Source: CAZFHA01 sp964518595
Lineage (GTDB): Bacteria; Bacillota; Clostridia; Saccharofermentanales; Saccharofermentanaceae
Assembly (NCBI GenBank): GCA_964518595.1
Contig: CAZFHA010000010.1
Location: 1-64,000, forward strand
Reading direction: 5' to 3'
Length of the DNA: 64,000 nt
Shown here in pieces: positions 24,703 to 34,477 of the stretch. Position numbers and translations under genes: made by a program. The notes beneath the pieces are model-generated. The model worked only from the letters and a program-made list of their open reading frames with translations. It did not search any database and was not told the DNA's origin. Numbering within the stretch: position 1 is the first letter of the stretch; every line of letters begins with the position of its first letter.

Positions 24703-25395
24703 CTAAAAACAGCCAAATTCTTTTAAACTAACGCTATGAAATTTCCCGACAATAATATGATCTACCAGATCAATCCCTAATACTAAAGCAGCCTTACCCA
24801 GAGCCTTTGTAGTAGAAATATCCTCTTGGCTTGGGGTGGGGTCACCACTGGGGTGATTATGAGCTAATACCATTGCCGCTGCATTTGCCTTAATAGCGGC
24901 TCGAAACAATTCTCTCGGGTATATTCCGGTTGCGGCAAGACCACCGCTAGATATAACTACATGCCTAATCACTCTGTGTCTCACATCTAATAGCAGGCTA
25001 TGAATTTCCTCTACCGTCAAATTTAGCATACGATTTTCAAAAAGGTCAATTGCATCCTGGGGCACTGAAATTTTACGGCCACGTAAAGTTGGATCAATGC
25101 GCAGAGCCCTACGACCAATCTCAAGCGCTGCTTTAATTGTAATGGCCTTCACGCGCCCCAAACCCTTACAGGCCATAAGTTCTTCTAAGGAAAGATCCCA
25201 AAGGAAATGAAGACCCACATTATCTGATTGCAAGCGCAAAATTTCTTCCGCTAACTCCAACGCCGATGTGCCACAAGAGCCAGTCTTAAGTAGAATAGCC
25301 AATAGTTCGGCATTAGATAGAGTTTGTTCCCCTGTCTCCTCTAGACGCTCATAAGGACGACTAGAGAGAGGCAAATTTTCAATTGTTTTTGCCAT
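24703..25395 (-). CDS. radC: RadC family JAB/MPN-domain protein
   Basis: A 230-residue protein with an N-terminal helix-hairpin-helix region (LMACKGLGRVKAITIKAALEIGRRAL, about 73-98). A JAB-type metalloprotease-like domain follows, with the metal motif AHNHPSGDPTPSQED (178-192). The family was named for DNA repair, but its molecular activity is unsettled. Its position upstream of mreC is the standard clostridial arrangement. Confidence 0.9.
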   Translation of the reverse strand: MAKTIENLPLSSRPYERLEETGEQTLSNAELLAILLKTGSCGTSALELAEEILRLQSDNVGLHFLWDLSLEELMACKGLGRVKAITIKAALEIGRRALRIDPTLRGRKISVPQDAIDLFENRMLNLTVEEIHSLLLDVRHRVIRHVVISSGGLAATGIYPRELFRAAIKANAAAMVLAHNHPSGDPTPSQEDISTTKALGKAALVLGIDLVDHIIVGKFHSVSLKEFGCF

Positions 25396-25408
25396 AGACT
25401 CCCCATCC

Positions 25409-25440
25409 CTTGACAGGGAGCCACCCGGCGCGCCGTCAAG
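25409..25440. repeat. GC-rich inverted repeat between the SEC-C gene and radC
   Basis: CTTGAC (25409-25414) and GTCAAG (25435-25440) enclose a GC-rich core that includes the self-complementary GGCGCGCC. It begins immediately after the stop codon of the SEC-C gene and ends before the radC ribosome site. There is no T tract. Its role is unknown. Confidence 0.3.
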
Positions 25441-25959
25441 TTATTCTTTGTTTAAGCAACACTGTTTATATTTTTTACCGCTCCCACAAGGGCAAGGATC
25501 ATTCCTTCCAATTTTATCTTTATGAACAATTTTAGAAGTACGGTAATCCTTAATAATCTCAGCTTGCTTTTCTTTCGTTAAAATTTGTTCCCAAGCAGGC
25601 AGGGTGTAAAGCCATTCAGCCTTAGCATCATGCATATGCCAAAATAATTTTTCGTAATTGATCTTTAGATCCAGTACCGTGTCATCTGTAATTGCAGCTA
25701 AATCCTGCTCAGTTTCCAGACTGGCATTAATGCCGTCAACAAAACCAACAAAAACATCCATATCATCAGCAGCAAAGCCTAACAGTCTAGCTAACTCGAC
25801 TGCCTTACCAGAAATTAATTGCGTATTGTTGGGGTAAGCAGACAGGATACGGCTATAAGCCTCCTTCTCTAATTCATAGTAGTGCTGCACATAATTCTTA
25901 TACTTTTCTTGATCCGTAGAATCTTCAATTCTTTGATTCCATACTTCAAAATAACTCAT
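25441..25959 (-). CDS. SEC-C motif protein
   Basis: A 172-residue, mostly helical protein ending in a SEC-C zinc-binding motif, IGRNDPCPCGSGKKYKQCC, very close to the SecA C-terminus. In known cases such tails bind SecB or ribosomes. The N-terminal 140 residues do not match anything I recognise. They are rich in aromatic and charged residues and may form a helical bundle. It lies between icd and radC in the same direction. Confidence 0.7.
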   Translation of the reverse strand: MSYFEVWNQRIEDSTDQEKYKNYVQHYYELEKEAYSRILSAYPNNTQLISGKAVELARLLGFAADDMDVFVGFVDGINASLETEQDLAAITDDTVLDLKINYEKLFWHMHDAKAEWLYTLPAWEQILTKEKQAEIIKDYRTSKIVHKDKIGRNDPCPCGSGKKYKQCCLNKE

Positions 25960-26009
25960 ATTTTAATCTCACTTTCTTAACTGGGGTAATAAGAATTTAA
26001 AGTTAAATC

Positions 26010-27203
26010 TTAGTTTAACTTCTCTGCTATAGCCTTTAAAAAACCCTCGGTATCAACTACCTTAGTTGCTTTCATTAAAGGAGCTAAATCGCCAGTCACA
26101 GTACCTTCTTCGATAGTTGCGATAGACGCGGCTTCCAAGCGATCAGCAAACTCCATTAACTCACTGAGTTGGTCAAGCTGACCACGCTTTCTTAACGCTC
26201 CTGACCAAGCAAAAATAGTAGCCATTGGATTAGTTGAAGTTTTCTCGCCCTTTAAATGCTTGTAATAATGTCTGGTAACTGTGCCGTGAGCGGCTTCAAA
26301 CTCATATTTTCCGTCAGGAGAAACTAATACAGAAGTCATCATTGCCAAGCTTCCGCAAGCAGAAGCTACCATGTCAGACATAACATCACCATCATAATTT
26401 TTGCAAGCCCACAAAATACCGCCTTGTGAACGCATAATTCTAGCAACTACATCATCGATTAAAGTATAAAAATACTCAATACCGGCCTCAGCAAATTTCT
26501 GTTCAAACTCTGCCTCAAAGATGTCCTGAAAGATATCCTTAAAGCGATGATCATAAGTCTTAGAAATGGTATCCTTAGTCGCAAACCATAGATCTTGTTT
26601 CAAATCAAGGGCATACATGAAGCAAGCCCTTGCGAAAGCCGAAATTGACTTATCAGTATTATGCATACCTAATACAATTCCCGGACCATCAAAATCATGA
26701 ATCAACTGTTTCTCTGTACGGCCATCAGGAAAAGTAATCAAAAGTTCCGCCTTGGCGGCTTCTTTGATTTGCATTTCAGAATCTCTATAAACATCACCAT
26801 AGGCATGACGTGCGATTGTAATTGGCTTTTCCCAAACGGAAACAAAGGGTTTTATTCCCTCAACTAAGATCGGCGTCCGGAAAACTGTACCATCTAATAT
26901 CGCTCGGATTGTACCATTTGGACTTTTCCACATCTTTTTAAGAGTATACTCTTCCATCCGTTGGGCATTAGGAGTAATTGTTGCACACTTTACAGCTACA
27001 CCGAGCTCTTGTGTACGAACAGCCGAGTCAATTGTAACTTGGTCATCTGTCTCATCTCTATGAGTAAGAGATAGATCGAAATACTCTGTCTTTAAGTCAA
27101 TATAGGGAGATAACAAAATATCTTTTATCTGTTTCCAGATTATTCTTGTCATCTCGTCCCCGTCCATCTCTACAAGGGGTGTCTTCATCTGTATCTTTGC
27201 CAT
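26010..27203 (-). CDS. icd: NADP-dependent isocitrate dehydrogenase (homodimeric type)
   Basis: Oxidises isocitrate to 2-oxoglutarate with NADP. The 397 residues fit the eukaryote-like homodimeric subfamily: VEMDGDEMTRIIW at the start, the substrate block KSPNGTIRAILDGTVFRTPI, then ACGSLAMMTSVLVSPDGK, EAAHGTVTRHYYKH and GEKTSTNPMATIFAW near the NADP site. I take ATG 27203 (MAKIQM), because AGGGAGGA is eight bases ahead. The open frame reaches further to 27260. No other TCA-cycle gene is adjacent. It probably supplies 2-oxoglutarate for glutamate synthesis. Confidence 0.93.
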   Translation of the reverse strand: MAKIQMKTPLVEMDGDEMTRIIWKQIKDILLSPYIDLKTEYFDLSLTHRDETDDQVTIDSAVRTQELGVAVKCATITPNAQRMEEYTLKKMWKSPNGTIRAILDGTVFRTPILVEGIKPFVSVWEKPITIARHAYGDVYRDSEMQIKEAAKAELLITFPDGRTEKQLIHDFDGPGIVLGMHNTDKSISAFARACFMYALDLKQDLWFATKDTISKTYDHRFKDIFQDIFEAEFEQKFAEAGIEYFYTLIDDVVARIMRSQGGILWACKNYDGDVMSDMVASACGSLAMMTSVLVSPDGKYEFEAAHGTVTRHYYKHLKGEKTSTNPMATIFAWSGALRKRGQLDQLSELMEFADRLEAASIATIEEGTVTGDLAPLMKATKVVDTEGFLKAIAEKLN

Positions 27204-27268
27204 ATACATATCCTCCCTATTTTTCACACTAAAAACCGAATTGATTCTATAACAATCCACTGCTTACG

Positions 27269-28372
27269 TCAAACTTTACTGAGAATTAATCCTTTCGGAA
27301 AAGTTTCTCGACCCGCCCCTTTATCACAACTAGCCAAAAAAATTTCTAAAGAAAGTCGGTCTTCGATTTTGCCTGTTTTTACAGCAAAATCTGACAATGC
27401 ACAAGCTTCATAAAAGAAAAGCAAATCATCCAAAGAAAAGCTCTTGGCCTGAATAACAAGATTTCTAGCCACAAAAGGCACCACTTTAAGGCGACTGATA
27501 ACCTCCTCTGCTCGGCCTAATTCTTTAGCACATATTAATTGGCGTAGATGTCTAGATAGCATAAATCGAATTTTAGGGACAGGTTCTTTCATAGCAATTA
27601 ATGTATCAAGAATTTCTAGCGCCCGGTCTGTTTTACGAGCGCCAATAGCATCCGTCATTTGAAAAATCGAGCCACGAATATCTGGCATACAGATTTTATC
27701 AATATCGCCTTTATCCAGTTTTTCCAGTTGAGATCGACGGCAAAAAAGTATTAATTTCTGTACTTCACCACTTAAAACTCGCATGCTTCCTTCTGTGCGA
27801 TCCACTAGGCTATTTATACCTTCTGTTGTGATGCGTATGTTTTCCTTTTGCAAGGTGGTGGCAACCCAGCGACATAGGGAGTCCGGGCTCTGGCGATCTA
27901 CCTGAACCAAAATGCCAGAATCCGATATTGCCTCTAACAGATTCTTCTTTCGCTTATCAATTTTGTCTTCCCAAAATACAACACAGGCTGATTCCGGAAT
28001 ACTTCGAAAAAACGAAACATACTTATCGGAAAGCTCCTGATTTTCAGGACTCTTACTGCCAAATAAACCACTGTTTCGAATAATTATCAAGCGTTTAGAT
28101 GACATAAATGGTGGCGTATGAGCAATCTCTACAAGGGAGTCTAGTCCCTGCTTAAAGGCTGCCCACTCTCCCCTATAATAGTCAACCTCCATGCAACCAG
28201 GAGCAACCAAGAGCCTACCCAGCGCTTGGATAGCACGTTCAATCAAATACTCTTCATCACCGAAAATCAAATAGATCGGCCTTGTCTTACCACTTTTTAT
28301 TTCAGAAGCGAGTTCCTGATACGCTCCAACAGCCAAGGTTTTTCTGCCCGTAGATTTTTTTTCTTTCACCAT
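27269..28372 (-). CDS. holA: DNA polymerase III delta subunit
   Basis: Clamp-loader subunit that opens the sliding clamp. The 367 residues have the delta signature TRPIYLIFGDEEYLIERAIQAL near the N-terminus and a degenerate AAA+ fold, followed by the collar domain (ARKTDRALEILDTLIAMKEPVPKI and FMLSRHLRQLICAKEL). It follows comEC by 21 bases, the usual comEC-holA order in Bacillota. Confidence 0.9.
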   Translation of the reverse strand: MVKEKKSTGRKTLAVGAYQELASEIKSGKTRPIYLIFGDEEYLIERAIQALGRLLVAPGCMEVDYYRGEWAAFKQGLDSLVEIAHTPPFMSSKRLIIIRNSGLFGSKSPENQELSDKYVSFFRSIPESACVVFWEDKIDKRKKNLLEAISDSGILVQVDRQSPDSLCRWVATTLQKENIRITTEGINSLVDRTEGSMRVLSGEVQKLILFCRRSQLEKLDKGDIDKICMPDIRGSIFQMTDAIGARKTDRALEILDTLIAMKEPVPKIRFMLSRHLRQLICAKELGRAEEVISRLKVVPFVARNLVIQAKSFSLDDLLFFYEACALSDFAVKTGKIEDRLSLEIFLASCDKGAGRETFPKGLILSKV

Positions 28373-28393
28373 TCTATTGCTCTTCCCTCATAT

Positions 28394-30904
28394 TTATTCA
28401 ATGCATTCTCTGACAGTTAAATCTTCAGAATAAACTTCCACGACGATTGCTCCCGACTCATCCGTACGCCATGTTTTTATATTCAAACTATTTAAAGCTT
28501 CAAGCGTAGCCAAGGCAGGATGACCATATAGATTGTTTCCTACACTAATAATAGCAACTTCCGGCTTCATTTGATATAAAAAATCACTTGAGCTGGAGAA
28601 GCGACTACCATGATGTCCCACCCTTAGTACTGTTAGTTGGTCAATAGTACCATTCTTACCCAAATCTGCAAGAATTTCTTCCTCTGTCGGCCAGCCTGCA
28701 TCTGCCATAAATAAAAAATTCATAGCCTTAATTCTCAGCAGAACTATAATTGACGCCTCGTTCCCACCATTATTAGGAGCAGTTGGAGGGTAAATTATTT
28801 CGGCCTGAACCTCTGAAGTCAAATATATCTTATCATTTTTTTCCAAAGGGTGAAGAATAGTTTTGGATGAAATATCCGTAAAGAGCTGATTTTCTTCTTC
28901 ATGATCGGGGGACTTTTCAAAGGGTGATGCCCATAATTGCGACAGTCTGTTCTGCTTGATAAGCTCTATAAAACCACCTCCATGATCTCTGTGCCAGTGA
29001 GTAAGAATTGATATATCCGGTTCCCAGATGCCGTAATAATTCATGAGGGGGAGAATAACTTTATCCCCACTTCCATCTTTGCCAGCATCTAAAAGCAGAC
29101 TTCTGTCTCCTGCCAGTATTAAAGTGCTGTCGCCCTGACCTACATCAGCAAAGATAATGGTTGCAAGGGGGGTGGGCGAAGCAAAATTGAGTCGAATCAG
29201 GCCAGTAGCCAAGGTTAGAACCATAATGGGTTTGCAAATTGAAGCCAGAAAACTTTTGGGCAGCCATAAAGAGAGACCCCAAATCAGAATCGCTGCTATG
29301 ATAAATGGTGATAATGTGTCAATTCGTACCCCCGCCAATCCTCTTCGACCCAGAAATGCCGCACTCTGATTAAATCCAAGTAAGAGACCTGAAAGAGGCA
29401 AGTATAGAATTTGTGCAACAGATAAAAGCATGGGGAATAGCTTTATCAACGGCAGAACAATAACCAGTGGTAAAGCAAGTTGAATAATAATTGTGAAAAA
29501 GCAGCTACCAATAACGTTGGCTAAGAGTACTGCTATTGACGCTCTACTGGAAAGAAGAAAGAGCCACGGGAGCATACCCACTTGAACACAAATAAAACTA
29601 GCCAGCCAAGCAATTACCTTATCTTGCCCAATCCATACACGTTTAAAAAACGGTAGTTTTTTCACTTTAATTGTAATAGATTTTACTCCTACTATAAGTG
29701 ATAATGTAGCTGAAAAGGACAATATAAAACCAATGTCCAGTAAGTTATAGGGATTAACTAAACCTAAACCCAACGTAGCAGCAAAAAGCCCCCCTAACCG
29801 ATCTGGCCTTGTACCATTAAATCCATAAAACAAATCTATTAAATACATCCACAATGCTCGGCTAACTGCTGCCGACCACCCTGTGATAAAACCAATAGTC
29901 AGAAGTGTAGCTGCTAACAGTATATACCTTAGGAATCGCCGTTTAGTAATTCTTCTCACCAAAGCACTGATAGGAAATAAAAAACTATGAATATGTGCAC
30001 CCGAAACTGCAGTTAAGTGGGAAAGATTAGAATATTTAAAGTTAAACTTTTGTTCGGAACTCATTAACTGGGTGTCACCTAAAAGCATCCCCAGAAGGAG
30101 CGCAGCTTCTTCTCTCGGCAAAAGCTGTTGCCACAAAAGGCTTGTTTGATTTCTGAAACCTCTACCCCAAAGAGTTAGCTCCGCTAGGATGTTCTTAGAA
30201 GCAGGTATCCCAAGAATTTTAATATCCTTGCTTCTACATTCTAGTTGTAAATAAATTCCTTTTCTTTTGTAGTAATCCCTCTGATTAAATCCACCAGGAT
30301 TACGCTGTGGATCAAAAATACTTAGTGTTCCACTAATTTCAACTAAGGTACCAAAATTCAAGTCAGAACGATCACTAAAAAAAGCTACCACAACACCGTT
30401 GTTAAGGCGCAACAGGAATAACTCATATCCCTCCTCTAGTTCTGAAAAGGAAACTATTTCCCCACTATACAGGGCGGAAGGTGAATCATTCCCTTGCTTA
30501 ATTTCCAAGTTATCATTAGACGCTAAGGCATTTGTTCGCTCTGACCAATAGTTTAACGAGGTATGTTCATTGATAGAAATTCTAAATATTATCAGTAAGC
30601 TTAGGCAGAGTGAAATGATCCAGATTAGTCGCCCTATCCAACTGCGACGGAAGCCGAAGAAAAACAAACTCAGCACGAAAAAAGTTCCAATGCAGCTTAA
30701 AGACAAGGGCAAGGGCAAGAAATAGGCCAGATTTGCTGCCAGAAAAACAGTTAAACTTGGATACAACAATCGACGTTGGCATAGCTGCCGCTCCCAAAGA
30801 CCACAGTACTGATGAATTAGCTGAGTCTTGAACTTAAGGCGCCTTTGGCACAAAGCTATTACATGCTGACTAACCAAGCCAATACCCTTAAAACTGCCAA
30901 TCAC
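28394..30904 (-). CDS. comEC: DNA internalisation competence protein ComEC/Rec2
   Basis: An 836-residue polytopic membrane protein for uptake of single-stranded DNA. N-terminal membrane segments are followed by an OB-like DUF4131-type region (about 150-240), the Competence membrane domain (LLGMLLGDTQLMSSEQKFNFKYSNLSHLTAVSGAH) and a C-terminal MBL-fold domain with LTHWHRDHGGG. Length and domain order indicate an intact gene. It opens with GTG at 30904. The ribosome site is not strong (GGGGG about 12 bases upstream). No other com gene is in the window. Confidence 0.9.
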   Translation of the reverse strand: MIGSFKGIGLVSQHVIALCQRRLKFKTQLIHQYCGLWERQLCQRRLLYPSLTVFLAANLAYFLPLPLSLSCIGTFFVLSLFFFGFRRSWIGRLIWIISLCLSLLIIFRISINEHTSLNYWSERTNALASNDNLEIKQGNDSPSALYSGEIVSFSELEEGYELFLLRLNNGVVVAFFSDRSDLNFGTLVEISGTLSIFDPQRNPGGFNQRDYYKRKGIYLQLECRSKDIKILGIPASKNILAELTLWGRGFRNQTSLLWQQLLPREEAALLLGMLLGDTQLMSSEQKFNFKYSNLSHLTAVSGAHIHSFLFPISALVRRITKRRFLRYILLAATLLTIGFITGWSAAVSRALWMYLIDLFYGFNGTRPDRLGGLFAATLGLGLVNPYNLLDIGFILSFSATLSLIVGVKSITIKVKKLPFFKRVWIGQDKVIAWLASFICVQVGMLPWLFLLSSRASIAVLLANVIGSCFFTIIIQLALPLVIVLPLIKLFPMLLSVAQILYLPLSGLLLGFNQSAAFLGRRGLAGVRIDTLSPFIIAAILIWGLSLWLPKSFLASICKPIMVLTLATGLIRLNFASPTPLATIIFADVGQGDSTLILAGDRSLLLDAGKDGSGDKVILPLMNYYGIWEPDISILTHWHRDHGGGFIELIKQNRLSQLWASPFEKSPDHEEENQLFTDISSKTILHPLEKNDKIYLTSEVQAEIIYPPTAPNNGGNEASIIVLLRIKAMNFLFMADAGWPTEEEILADLGKNGTIDQLTVLRVGHHGSRFSSSSDFLYQMKPEVAIISVGNNLYGHPALATLEALNSLNIKTWRTDESGAIVVEVYSEDLTVRECIE

Positions 30905-31036
30905 CTCGCTTCATTCCCCCTAGTACGCTGATACCCTAAGTATACGAGCTCTCGCTAAAGAGAAAGGGAAAGAATATTGACAAAAAGCGACAAAACCTCC
31001 AACAACTTTATCCTTGGAATGATTGAATGAATTGGC

Positions 31037-31645
31037 TCACACCACGGTGTGTTCTGGAAATAGAAACTGTTCAATTCCTTGTTGCAAATCAAGCAGACCT
31101 TCCTTTTTCTCTGAAGACACTGCAAAGCAAGGCACTTCCTCTGCTATATCCAAAGCTTGGAGTTGCTCCTGTAATCGTTTCTGCCTCGCTTGTCGAGAAA
31201 ATTTATCACACTTGGTAAACACAAGAAAGAAAGGAATTTTTTGATCCCGCATATACTGCATCATTTGTACATCTTCCTTTGAGGGCGCATGACGAATATC
31301 TATCAGATGCAAAACCAAAGAAAATGGTCGGCCACTACTAAAATATTGGTCAACCAATTTGGAGAACTTCTCTTTCGTCTCTTTTGAGGCCTTTGCGTAG
31401 CCATAACCGGGTAAATCTGCTAAATAGAGTTTCTGATCCACATCAAAATAAATAACTAATCTAGTTTTACCAGGACTCTGACTAACTCTTGCTAATTTTT
31501 TATTGTCAGCCAAGGCATTGACTAAGGCTGATTTTCCTACATTAGATTTTCCAGATAGGACAACTTCGGGGCGATCAGAAGCGGGGCAAGATGCTATGTC
31601 TGCCGCTACCCCCCAAAATGTAGTTTTACGAAAATTAATATACAT
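31037..31645 (-). CDS. engB: Ribosome biogenesis GTPase EngB/YsxC
   Basis: An essential GTPase of large-subunit assembly. From ATG 31645 the protein has 202 residues, with the G1 loop GKSNVGKS (32-39), DLPGYGYAKA (G3), and TKCDK (G4). The chosen start has AAGGAG seven bases upstream; the open frame extends to 31684 without a better site. It is followed by comEC after about 130 bases. Confidence 0.93.
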   Translation of the reverse strand: MYINFRKTTFWGVAADIASCPASDRPEVVLSGKSNVGKSALVNALADNKKLARVSQSPGKTRLVIYFDVDQKLYLADLPGYGYAKASKETKEKFSKLVDQYFSSGRPFSLVLHLIDIRHAPSKEDVQMMQYMRDQKIPFFLVFTKCDKFSRQARQKRLQEQLQALDIAEEVPCFAVSSEKKEGLLDLQQGIEQFLFPEHTVV

Positions 31646-31860
31646 TGTCCTACTCCTTTGCATTATCAACCAATTAGATTTCATTTATTACCAATATGGG
31701 TTAGCTAATTGAAATTTTGATTCCAGACCTTTAAACTTTAACATGGATTTAGTAAATTCAAAAGTAATTTTAGAAAACGGCCTAAAATCCGCTAAAATGC
31801 TAGACACAATTTACACAAGGCCTGTTGATTCCCCCTTTCTTTTCATGCACATTTACGTGA

Positions 31861-31889
31861 TTTAAAAAACAAATGAAAAGCGTTATACT
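31861..31889 (+). promoter_or_regulatory. Promoter of the tandem PRPP synthetase genes
   Basis: TTTAAA (31861-31866) and TATACT (31884-31889) are spaced 17 bases apart in an AT-rich stretch 60 bases before the first gene. The -35 is a moderate match. Upstream (31646-31860) I see no gene; this stretch also has to hold the divergent engB promoter, which I cannot pinpoint. Confidence 0.5.
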
Positions 31890-31949
31890 GTGTAGTAGAA
31901 AAGTTTCTAAAGCAAAGGCCTGCGCTAAGCGCCTCACCGGGGGAATTAC

Positions 31950-33176
31950 ATGACAGCATCATCGCGTTTTATACAGGGAGCTGATCCATCCGAATCGGAT
32001 TTTCAGGAATACTTGCAGGAACCCTTCGGTCCTATTGGGATTATTTGTCATACAGACAATATGGAGTTTGTACGTCAGGTTAATAATATACTCCACGAAA
32101 AGCGGCAGAAACGACATGAGCACAAGAGTAATCCTTATGTTCATAGTGTTGGTTACCTTCGGGATGACTATTTAATTGATTCTACCAACGTTCGTTTTTC
32201 AACGGGTGAAGGCAAAGTCTCACTGAATCAGACCGTTCGCGGACATGATATCTTTATTATCTCAGATATTCTATCTCACCAGTCAACCTTTCCAATTTTT
32301 GGTCTGGAACATCATGCTTCGCCGGATGATCATTTTCGAGATCTTCTAAGAATTATAATGGCAGTCAGTGGAAAAGCCCGAAGAATAAATGTGATTATGC
32401 CCTTCCTTTATCAAGGGCGTCAGGATCGCCGCAAAGGTAGAGAATCTTTAGACTGCGCTTCCATGCTCCAACAACTTTATAAATTAGGTGTCGCTAATTT
32501 CATCGCTTTCGACCCACACGATGACCGAGTTGTTAATGCAGTTCCCTTAATGGGATTTGAATCACCTAAATCTGCCTTTAAAATTATTAGCACGCTTATT
32601 TCTACGAATCCAACTCTCAAACTTGACAAGCAGTCTACGCTAGTCGTTAGCCCTGACGAAACCGGTGCGACTCGTTCTGCCTACTATGCTTCCGTTTTAG
32701 GGCTTCCTCTGGGTATTTTTTATCGGCGTTACGATTATTCCATTAAAATTAATGATGAGCATCCGGTAAAAGAAATTCAGTTTTTAGGTGAAAGCTGTGA
32801 AGGAAAAGATGTCTTAATTGTTGATGATATGATTAATTCAGGCCGAACTATGCTGGAAACTGCTGAGATCATGAAGCGAAAGGGTGCCAAAGATATCTAT
32901 TGTCTTGCGCCTTTTGGACTATTTGTGGACGGGATTGAAAGCATGGATCAGGCTGTCAATAAAGGAATTATTAAACAAGTTTTCTGTACCAACCTCATCT
33001 ATCGCCGGCCAGAGTTACTTCAGGCATCTTGGTACATAGATGTAAATATGACACCCTTTATTGCCAGATTGATTGACGCTATAAATTTAGATGAAGCTTT
33101 GGGCTACTTAGTCAATCCAGATGTAAAAATTTCTGACTTCCTAGGCCAGATACGTATCGGAGAACTTTTTGAATAG
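31950..33176 (+). CDS. prs: Ribose-phosphate pyrophosphokinase, clostridial long type (paralogue 1)
   Basis: Makes PRPP from ribose 5-phosphate and ATP for nucleotide, His and Trp synthesis. The 408-residue protein is longer than the roughly 315-residue classical Prs and belongs to a long form seen in Clostridia. Visible: VRFSTGEGKVSL, VRGHDIFIISDI, MPFLYQGRQDRRKGRESLDC (ATP and flexible loop), FDPHDDR, and the PRPP loop VDDMINSGRTM (the classical form is DDxxDTGGT). It is preceded by a promoter and GGGGGA before ATG. A closely related paralogue follows after 66 bases. Confidence 0.85.
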   Translation: MTASSRFIQGADPSESDFQEYLQEPFGPIGIICHTDNMEFVRQVNNILHEKRQKRHEHKSNPYVHSVGYLRDDYLIDSTNVRFSTGEGKVSLNQTVRGHDIFIISDILSHQSTFPIFGLEHHASPDDHFRDLLRIIMAVSGKARRINVIMPFLYQGRQDRRKGRESLDCASMLQQLYKLGVANFIAFDPHDDRVVNAVPLMGFESPKSAFKIISTLISTNPTLKLDKQSTLVVSPDETGATRSAYYASVLGLPLGIFYRRYDYSIKINDEHPVKEIQFLGESCEGKDVLIVDDMINSGRTMLETAEIMKRKGAKDIYCLAPFGLFVDGIESMDQAVNKGIIKQVFCTNLIYRRPELLQASWYIDVNMTPFIARLIDAINLDEALGYLVNPDVKISDFLGQIRIGELFE

Positions 33177-33242
33177 CATGATGACATACAGTAGTATATC
33201 TAATAAGACTAAAAGTAATAGAGACATTGAGGGGGACCAAAA

Positions 33243-34451
33243 ATGATATCCACACCTTCCGTACCAGATGAGAAAGCTTATTCCAAATATAACCAATATG
33301 GTGACAATTCCATGCCACCAGTAGGTCCGGTTGCCATCATTCCTTTAAAAGGAAGTCAGGAATTCTCAGATAATGTAAACTATTATTTGAATAAGCGTCG
33401 ATCTGAGTATCAGCAACTTCTGATTAACAGCTCTCATCCCGGTTTTTATAGAACGGATTATCGAATTGCTGTAAATAATGTCCGTTTTTCATCCGGTGAA
33501 GGCAAAGCCGTTATTTCCCACTCTGTCAGAGGGCATGATTTATTTATTATCAGTGATGTAATGAATTTTTCCTGTACCTACAAGATGTTTGGTCAAACTA
33601 ACAATATGAGTCCTGATGATCACTACCAAGACTTGAAGCGCGTCATTTTGGCTTGTTCGGGTAAGGCACGTCGTATTAACGTGATTATGCCCTTTTTGTA
33701 TGAAAGTCGTCAGCATAAGCGCAATGCCCGTGAGTCTCTTGACTGCGCTTTTGCGCTGGAAGAATTGTATGGTCTAGGTGTAGAAAATATAATTACTTTT
33801 GATGCCCATGACGAACGAGTTGCTAATGCTATTCCTACCTCTGGCTTTGAGAGTATTTCTGCTAATTATCAAATTATCAAGGCCATGTACCGTGCAATAC
33901 CAGACCTATCCTTCTCTAGTGGTAAATTTATGATTATTAGCCCTGATGAAGGCGGTATCACCAGAGCCATGTATTTTGCCTCCATTCTAGGAGTACCTTT
34001 AGGAACGTTCTATAAACGTCGCGACTATACTTCAATTGTTAACGGACGAAACCCCATTGTAGCCCACGAGTTTCTGGGCGATTCCGTTGATGGGATGGAT
34101 ATCTTAATTGTTGATGACATGATTTCTTCTGGTGATTCAATGCTAGACATTGCTCGCGAAATGAAGTCTCGCGGTGCTCGTAATGTCTATTGTGCAACTA
34201 CCTTTGGACTTTTTACAGAAGGTGTTGAGCATTTTAATCAAGCCTATCACGATGGATTAATTGCCAAAGTCTTTGCTACTAATCTTATCTACCGCCGCCC
34301 GGAGCTCTTAGCTGCCGAGTGGTTCTGTGATGTAAATATGACGAAGTTTGTGGCTCTTTTGATTGATGCGATTAATCATGACGCTTCTTTATCTAATCTT
34401 ATGAATCCCACCGAAAAAATCCGTAACTTACTCCAAACTATGGAGAACTAA
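33243..34451 (+). CDS. prs: Ribose-phosphate pyrophosphokinase, clostridial long type (paralogue 2)
   Basis: A 402-residue tandem paralogue of the preceding gene, sharing VRFSSGEGKAVI, VRGHDLFIISDV, MPFLYESRQHKRNARESLDCA, FDAHDERV and the PRPP loop VDDMISSGDSM. The loop sequence and the ATP-contact segment differ between the two copies (QDRRKGR versus QHKRNAR; NSGRT versus SSGDS). They may therefore differ in activity, or one may be regulatory, or they may form a mixed oligomer. GAGGGGG precedes the ATG. An imperfect terminator hairpin follows. Confidence 0.85.
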   Translation: MISTPSVPDEKAYSKYNQYGDNSMPPVGPVAIIPLKGSQEFSDNVNYYLNKRRSEYQQLLINSSHPGFYRTDYRIAVNNVRFSSGEGKAVISHSVRGHDLFIISDVMNFSCTYKMFGQTNNMSPDDHYQDLKRVILACSGKARRINVIMPFLYESRQHKRNARESLDCAFALEELYGLGVENIITFDAHDERVANAIPTSGFESISANYQIIKAMYRAIPDLSFSSGKFMIISPDEGGITRAMYFASILGVPLGTFYKRRDYTSIVNGRNPIVAHEFLGDSVDGMDILIVDDMISSGDSMLDIAREMKSRGARNVYCATTFGLFTEGVEHFNQAYHDGLIAKVFATNLIYRRPELLAAEWFCDVNMTKFVALLIDAINHDASLSNLMNPTEKIRNLLQTMEN

Positions 34452-34477
34452 GAGACCCTGAATTACTACTTATCAAG

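Noticed and set aside
25431..25438. GGCGCGCC site here and elsewhere, and GCGGCCGC at the window end
   Set aside because: Short GC-rich palindromes occur by chance. I see no pattern that makes them functional, beyond the possible role of the repeat at 25409-25440.
31037..31060. CACACCACGGTGTG hairpin at the end of engB
   Set aside because: It is self-complementary around the stop codon, but has no T tract and a tiny loop. Probably chance.
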